Positions 23,327-25,519 of a DNA stretch of 25,519 bases are shown piece after piece (within the stretch, counting starts at the first letter, position 1; every line of letters begins with the position of its first letter). The notes beneath the pieces were generated by a model. It made no database searches. It was not told where the DNA came from and saw only the letters and a list, made by a program, of their open reading frames with translations. The DNA is taken from contig DATFMH010000070.1 in the NCBI GenBank assembly GCA_035267045.1, positions 1-25,519 of the forward strand, in the 5' to 3' direction. This DNA comes from DATFMH01 sp035267045 (GTDB lineage Bacteria > Bacteroidota > Rhodothermia > Balneolales > DATFMH01). The position numbers were made by a program, and so were the translations under genes.

Positions 23327-24559
23327 CTATTCGTATCGTAATGAACTGATAGGGTCGGATTTAGCTGCTCTGTAGGCGGGCAGGAATCCAAAGCCAATAC
23401 CTGTCAAAGCACAAATAAAAAACGCCCAGAAAACGGTTCGCCAATCCAGATAGGCAACGAAATATTGATTGATAATTGCCGAGGTTCCCATCGACAGTAA
23501 GATACCTATGATACCACCAATACTACATACAACCACCGCTTCAATCAAAAACTGTGTTAAAATCTGGTAAAATTTCGCACCTACCGCTTTTCGAATTCCA
23601 ATTTCCTTCGTCCGCTCTCTAACCGATACAAACATTATATTCATTACACCGATACCACCTACAAAAAGTGCTAATGCTGTCAGGAAAAAGCCAACGAGAT
23701 AAATAACTTTCGTCATGGCGTCATACTGTTGCCGGAACATATCCAGTTTATTTATGGCAAAATTATCTTTTTCTACCGGATCCTGTTTTCGAATGCGCCG
23801 CAAAATACCTTCCAATTCATATTGCCCCGCAGCCAGGGCTTGCTTATTAGGGTATTTTACCTGAATCTGAATCCCTCGCCTTATACCAAAAAACTTTTTA
23901 TAAGTATTTATAGGGATTATGACACGATCGTCCATATTCATCAAGCCCAGGAATTTACCTTGTTTTTCCAGGACCCCGATAATCGTGTACTTTTGACCGC
24001 CAAACTTAATCTGTTTTCCTAAAGGATGACCGAATTCAAATAATGATGAGGCAATTTCAGAGCCGATAACACATACCATACGCCCGCTTCGGTTTTCCTC
24101 ATTCGTAAAAAAACGTCCCTGTCCAATATTAATGTTCGATGTTTGCGTATAACTGACTGTCGTTCCGTCGACATTGACACTGTTAACGACCTTGCCGTCT
24201 CTGTGAACATTTACTCGTGTGCCACTGGAAGCTGAAACATGAGTAGCATAACGGCTTAAATTGTCAATTTTCGGCACATAACCCAGTTTTATTTCCGGCC
24301 TGTTTATATACTCCCACCATTTATAGTGCGGACCAAAAGACCATGGCCATTTCTGAACATATAATACATCTTTCCCTAACATATCCAGACTCGATTCAAA
24401 TCCACGGTTTAGCCCGTCAATCACAGTAGCCATGGTTGTCACGGAGAGTATACCTATGACAATTCCAAAAGTTGTTAAGGATGCCCTTAATTTATTATTC
24501 CAAATCGAATGGAAGGCGATTTTAATACCTTCATATATGCTTCGTAAATATTCTACCAT
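23327..24559 (-). CDS. MacB/FtsX-type ABC transporter permease, first of a tandem pair
   Basis: The 410-residue product has the same layout as its neighbour. An N-terminal helix (about 29-50, FGIVIGILSVTTMATVIDGL) is followed by a MacB_PCD-like periplasmic domain (about 52-285). Three C-terminal helices carry GGIGVMNIMFVSVRERTKE and IGIRKAVGAKF, and the end is RAAKSDPISSLRYE. It is first gene of the export locus on this strand; the promoter should lie in 24560-24762, but no convincing boxes were found. There is no Shine-Dalgarno site near the ATG. Confidence 0.93.
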   Translation of the reverse strand: MVEYLRSIYEGIKIAFHSIWNNKLRASLTTFGIVIGILSVTTMATVIDGLNRGFESSLDMLGKDVLYVQKWPWSFGPHYKWWEYINRPEIKLGYVPKIDNLSRYATHVSASSGTRVNVHRDGKVVNSVNVDGTTVSYTQTSNINIGQGRFFTNEENRSGRMVCVIGSEIASSLFEFGHPLGKQIKFGGQKYTIIGVLEKQGKFLGLMNMDDRVIIPINTYKKFFGIRRGIQIQVKYPNKQALAAGQYELEGILRRIRKQDPVEKDNFAINKLDMFRQQYDAMTKVIYLVGFFLTALALFVGGIGVMNIMFVSVRERTKEIGIRKAVGAKFYQILTQFLIEAVVVCSIGGIIGILLSMGTSAIINQYFVAYLDWRTVFWAFFICALTGIGFGFLPAYRAAKSDPISSLRYE

Positions 24560-24630
24560 CTGTTTTTATGATTCTTCAAGAACGTTCTCCGGCTTTAATG
24601 GCCTATACGCAAATTTTGATAAATCGTTGC

Positions 24631-24648
24631 AGTTTATTTTAATAAACT
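24631..24648. repeat. AT-rich palindrome between divergent genes
   Basis: AGTTTATTTTAATAAACT has perfect 8-bp arms around TT. It lies in the 203-nt gap between the permease gene (minus) and bshB1 (plus), 72 nt and 115 nt from their starts. There is no T-run on either side, so it is not a terminator. It could be an operator. Confidence 0.35.
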
Positions 24649-24762
24649 CTTAATGAAAATATATTCCCTCAATTAATGTACATAACTGACGGGATATAAA
24701 CGTGATAAAGTGTTACCTTTATTCACCAGATAATAAAAATAATAAAACTAATCTTCCGATAC

Positions 24763-25503
24763 ATGAAATTAGACGTATTGGCTCTTGCAGCTCATCCCGA
24801 CGATACTGAACTTTGTTGCTCCGGCACACTGGCTTCCCTGGTTAAAAAAGGATACAAGGTTGGAGTGGTGGATTTAACACAGGGTGAAATGGGTACCCGG
24901 GGAACACCAGACCTCCGAATGCGGGAATCCCAAAAAGCGGCAAGCGTTATCGGCTTAAAGGTTAGGGAAAATTTAAAATTACCTGATTGCGGCCTCGTAA
25001 ATACACCGGAACACCGTGAGGCTATCATTACGGCTGTTCGCAGATACCAACCTGATATCTGTTTCATAAGTGCCCCTGAAGACCGGCATCCGGATCACGG
25101 TAATTCCAGCCGTCTGATTGTGGATGCCTTATTTTATGGAGGCCTTCGCAAAGTGCAAACGGTTGATAACGGAGAGTCCCAAAAGGTATGGCGGCCCTAT
25201 CATATACTTCACTACATGCAAGACCGGCCCTTCGAACCCACTTTCATTTACGATATAAGTGATACGATTGATATCAAAGAAAAGGCGATACTTTCCTTTT
25301 CCTCTCAATTTAACGTACCGGAATCGGATAATGGGCCAAAAACATACATTTCGGGCAAAAAGTTTTTTAAAAATATCGAAGCACGTGCCCGTCATTACGG
25401 TCATCAGATAGGTGTTGAATTTGGAGAGCCATTCCTGTATCACGGCGGGCCGGTCCCCCTGCATGATCTGGATTTCCTGATGAAATCGAAGCCTATGCGG
25501 TAA
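24763..25503 (+). CDS. bshB1: PIG-L family deacetylase, probable BshB1 of bacillithiol synthesis
   Basis: The 246-residue cytosolic enzyme has the zinc-binding AHPDD motif (His11, Asp13, Asp14) and the second motif HPDH (His109, Asp111, His112). The stretches TQGEMGTRGTPDLRMRES and AASVIGLKVRENLKLPD are typical of BshB1, which deacetylates GlcNAc-malate to GlcN-malate before cysteine is added. Length agrees with BshB1. The alternatives are MshB-like or general LmbE deacetylases; the GTRGT and LPDCGL wording favours BshB1. It is the only plus-strand gene in the window, divergent from the export locus. The start is ATG without a Shine-Dalgarno site. bshA and bshC are not in view. Confidence 0.92.
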   Translation: MKLDVLALAAHPDDTELCCSGTLASLVKKGYKVGVVDLTQGEMGTRGTPDLRMRESQKAASVIGLKVRENLKLPDCGLVNTPEHREAIITAVRRYQPDICFISAPEDRHPDHGNSSRLIVDALFYGGLRKVQTVDNGESQKVWRPYHILHYMQDRPFEPTFIYDISDTIDIKEKAILSFSSQFNVPESDNGPKTYISGKKFFKNIEARARHYGHQIGVEFGEPFLYHGGPVPLHDLDFLMKSKPMR

Positions 25504-25519
25504 GTCTGACAACGAGTAA

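Noticed and set aside
1..25519. CRISPR arrays, tRNA, rRNA and insertion sequences
   Set aside because: No regularly spaced repeats, cloverleaf-like sequence, rRNA motifs or transposase genes were seen on either strand.

Overview
This window looks like a chromosomal segment from a low-GC, Gram-negative bacterium of the Bacteroidota/FCB assemblage. The evidence is a T9SS-type C-terminal sorting domain, a PorV-like outer-membrane protein, a TonB receptor with an N-terminal carboxypeptidase-regulatory-like domain, a BshB1-type bacillithiol enzyme and many genes without a clear Shine-Dalgarno site. The compact 411-residue IspG lacks the large insert usual in core Bacteroidia, so a deeper FCB branch (Balneolota, Rhodothermota, Ignavibacteriota or Calditrichota) seems more likely. 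I cannot name a genus. Almost everything is on the minus strand; only the last gene is on the plus strand.

Region A (1-13450) is a LacI-controlled surface-nutrient locus. In transcription order on the minus strand it holds a LacI-family regulator (13450-12446), a four-gene operon, a separately promoted T9SS protein with four carbohydrate-binding-like repeats (2394-313), and a second LacI-family regulator cut by the window edge (204-1). The operon encodes a PpiC/SurA-like lipoprotein (11986-10307), a TonB receptor (10298-7413), a 1268-residue surface protein with a T9SS-like tail (7411-3605) and a PorV-like protein (3577-2558). The two LacI proteins are about 82% identical over the visible 68 residues, with identical recognition-helix and hinge regions. 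Both transcription units carry a cre-like palindrome (GTAAGCGCTT core) placed exactly inside the 17-bp spacer of a sigma70-like promoter. I read this as a SusD-free uptake and display module in which receptor, cargo, putative T9SS carrier and putative periplasmic chaperone are induced together by a sugar. The sugar itself is not shown; alpha-glucan or maltodextrin is a guess from the binding modules and the regulator type.

Region B (13612-16785) is housekeeping: IspG of the MEP isoprenoid pathway, with its own terminator, and two tandem rhomboid intramembrane proteases, one carrying a C-terminal cytosolic tail.

Region C (17023-24559) is a MacAB-TolC-like export locus. In transcription order it has two non-identical FtsX/MacB-type permeases, three small membrane proteins resembling the YqjD/YqjE/ElaB group, a TolC-family channel, a MacA-like adaptor and a LolD/MacB-type ATPase, ending at a strong terminator.

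Region D (24763-25503, plus strand) is a divergent PIG-L family deacetylase, most likely BshB1 of bacillithiol synthesis. No tRNA, rRNA, CRISPR array, insertion sequence or prophage is visible.
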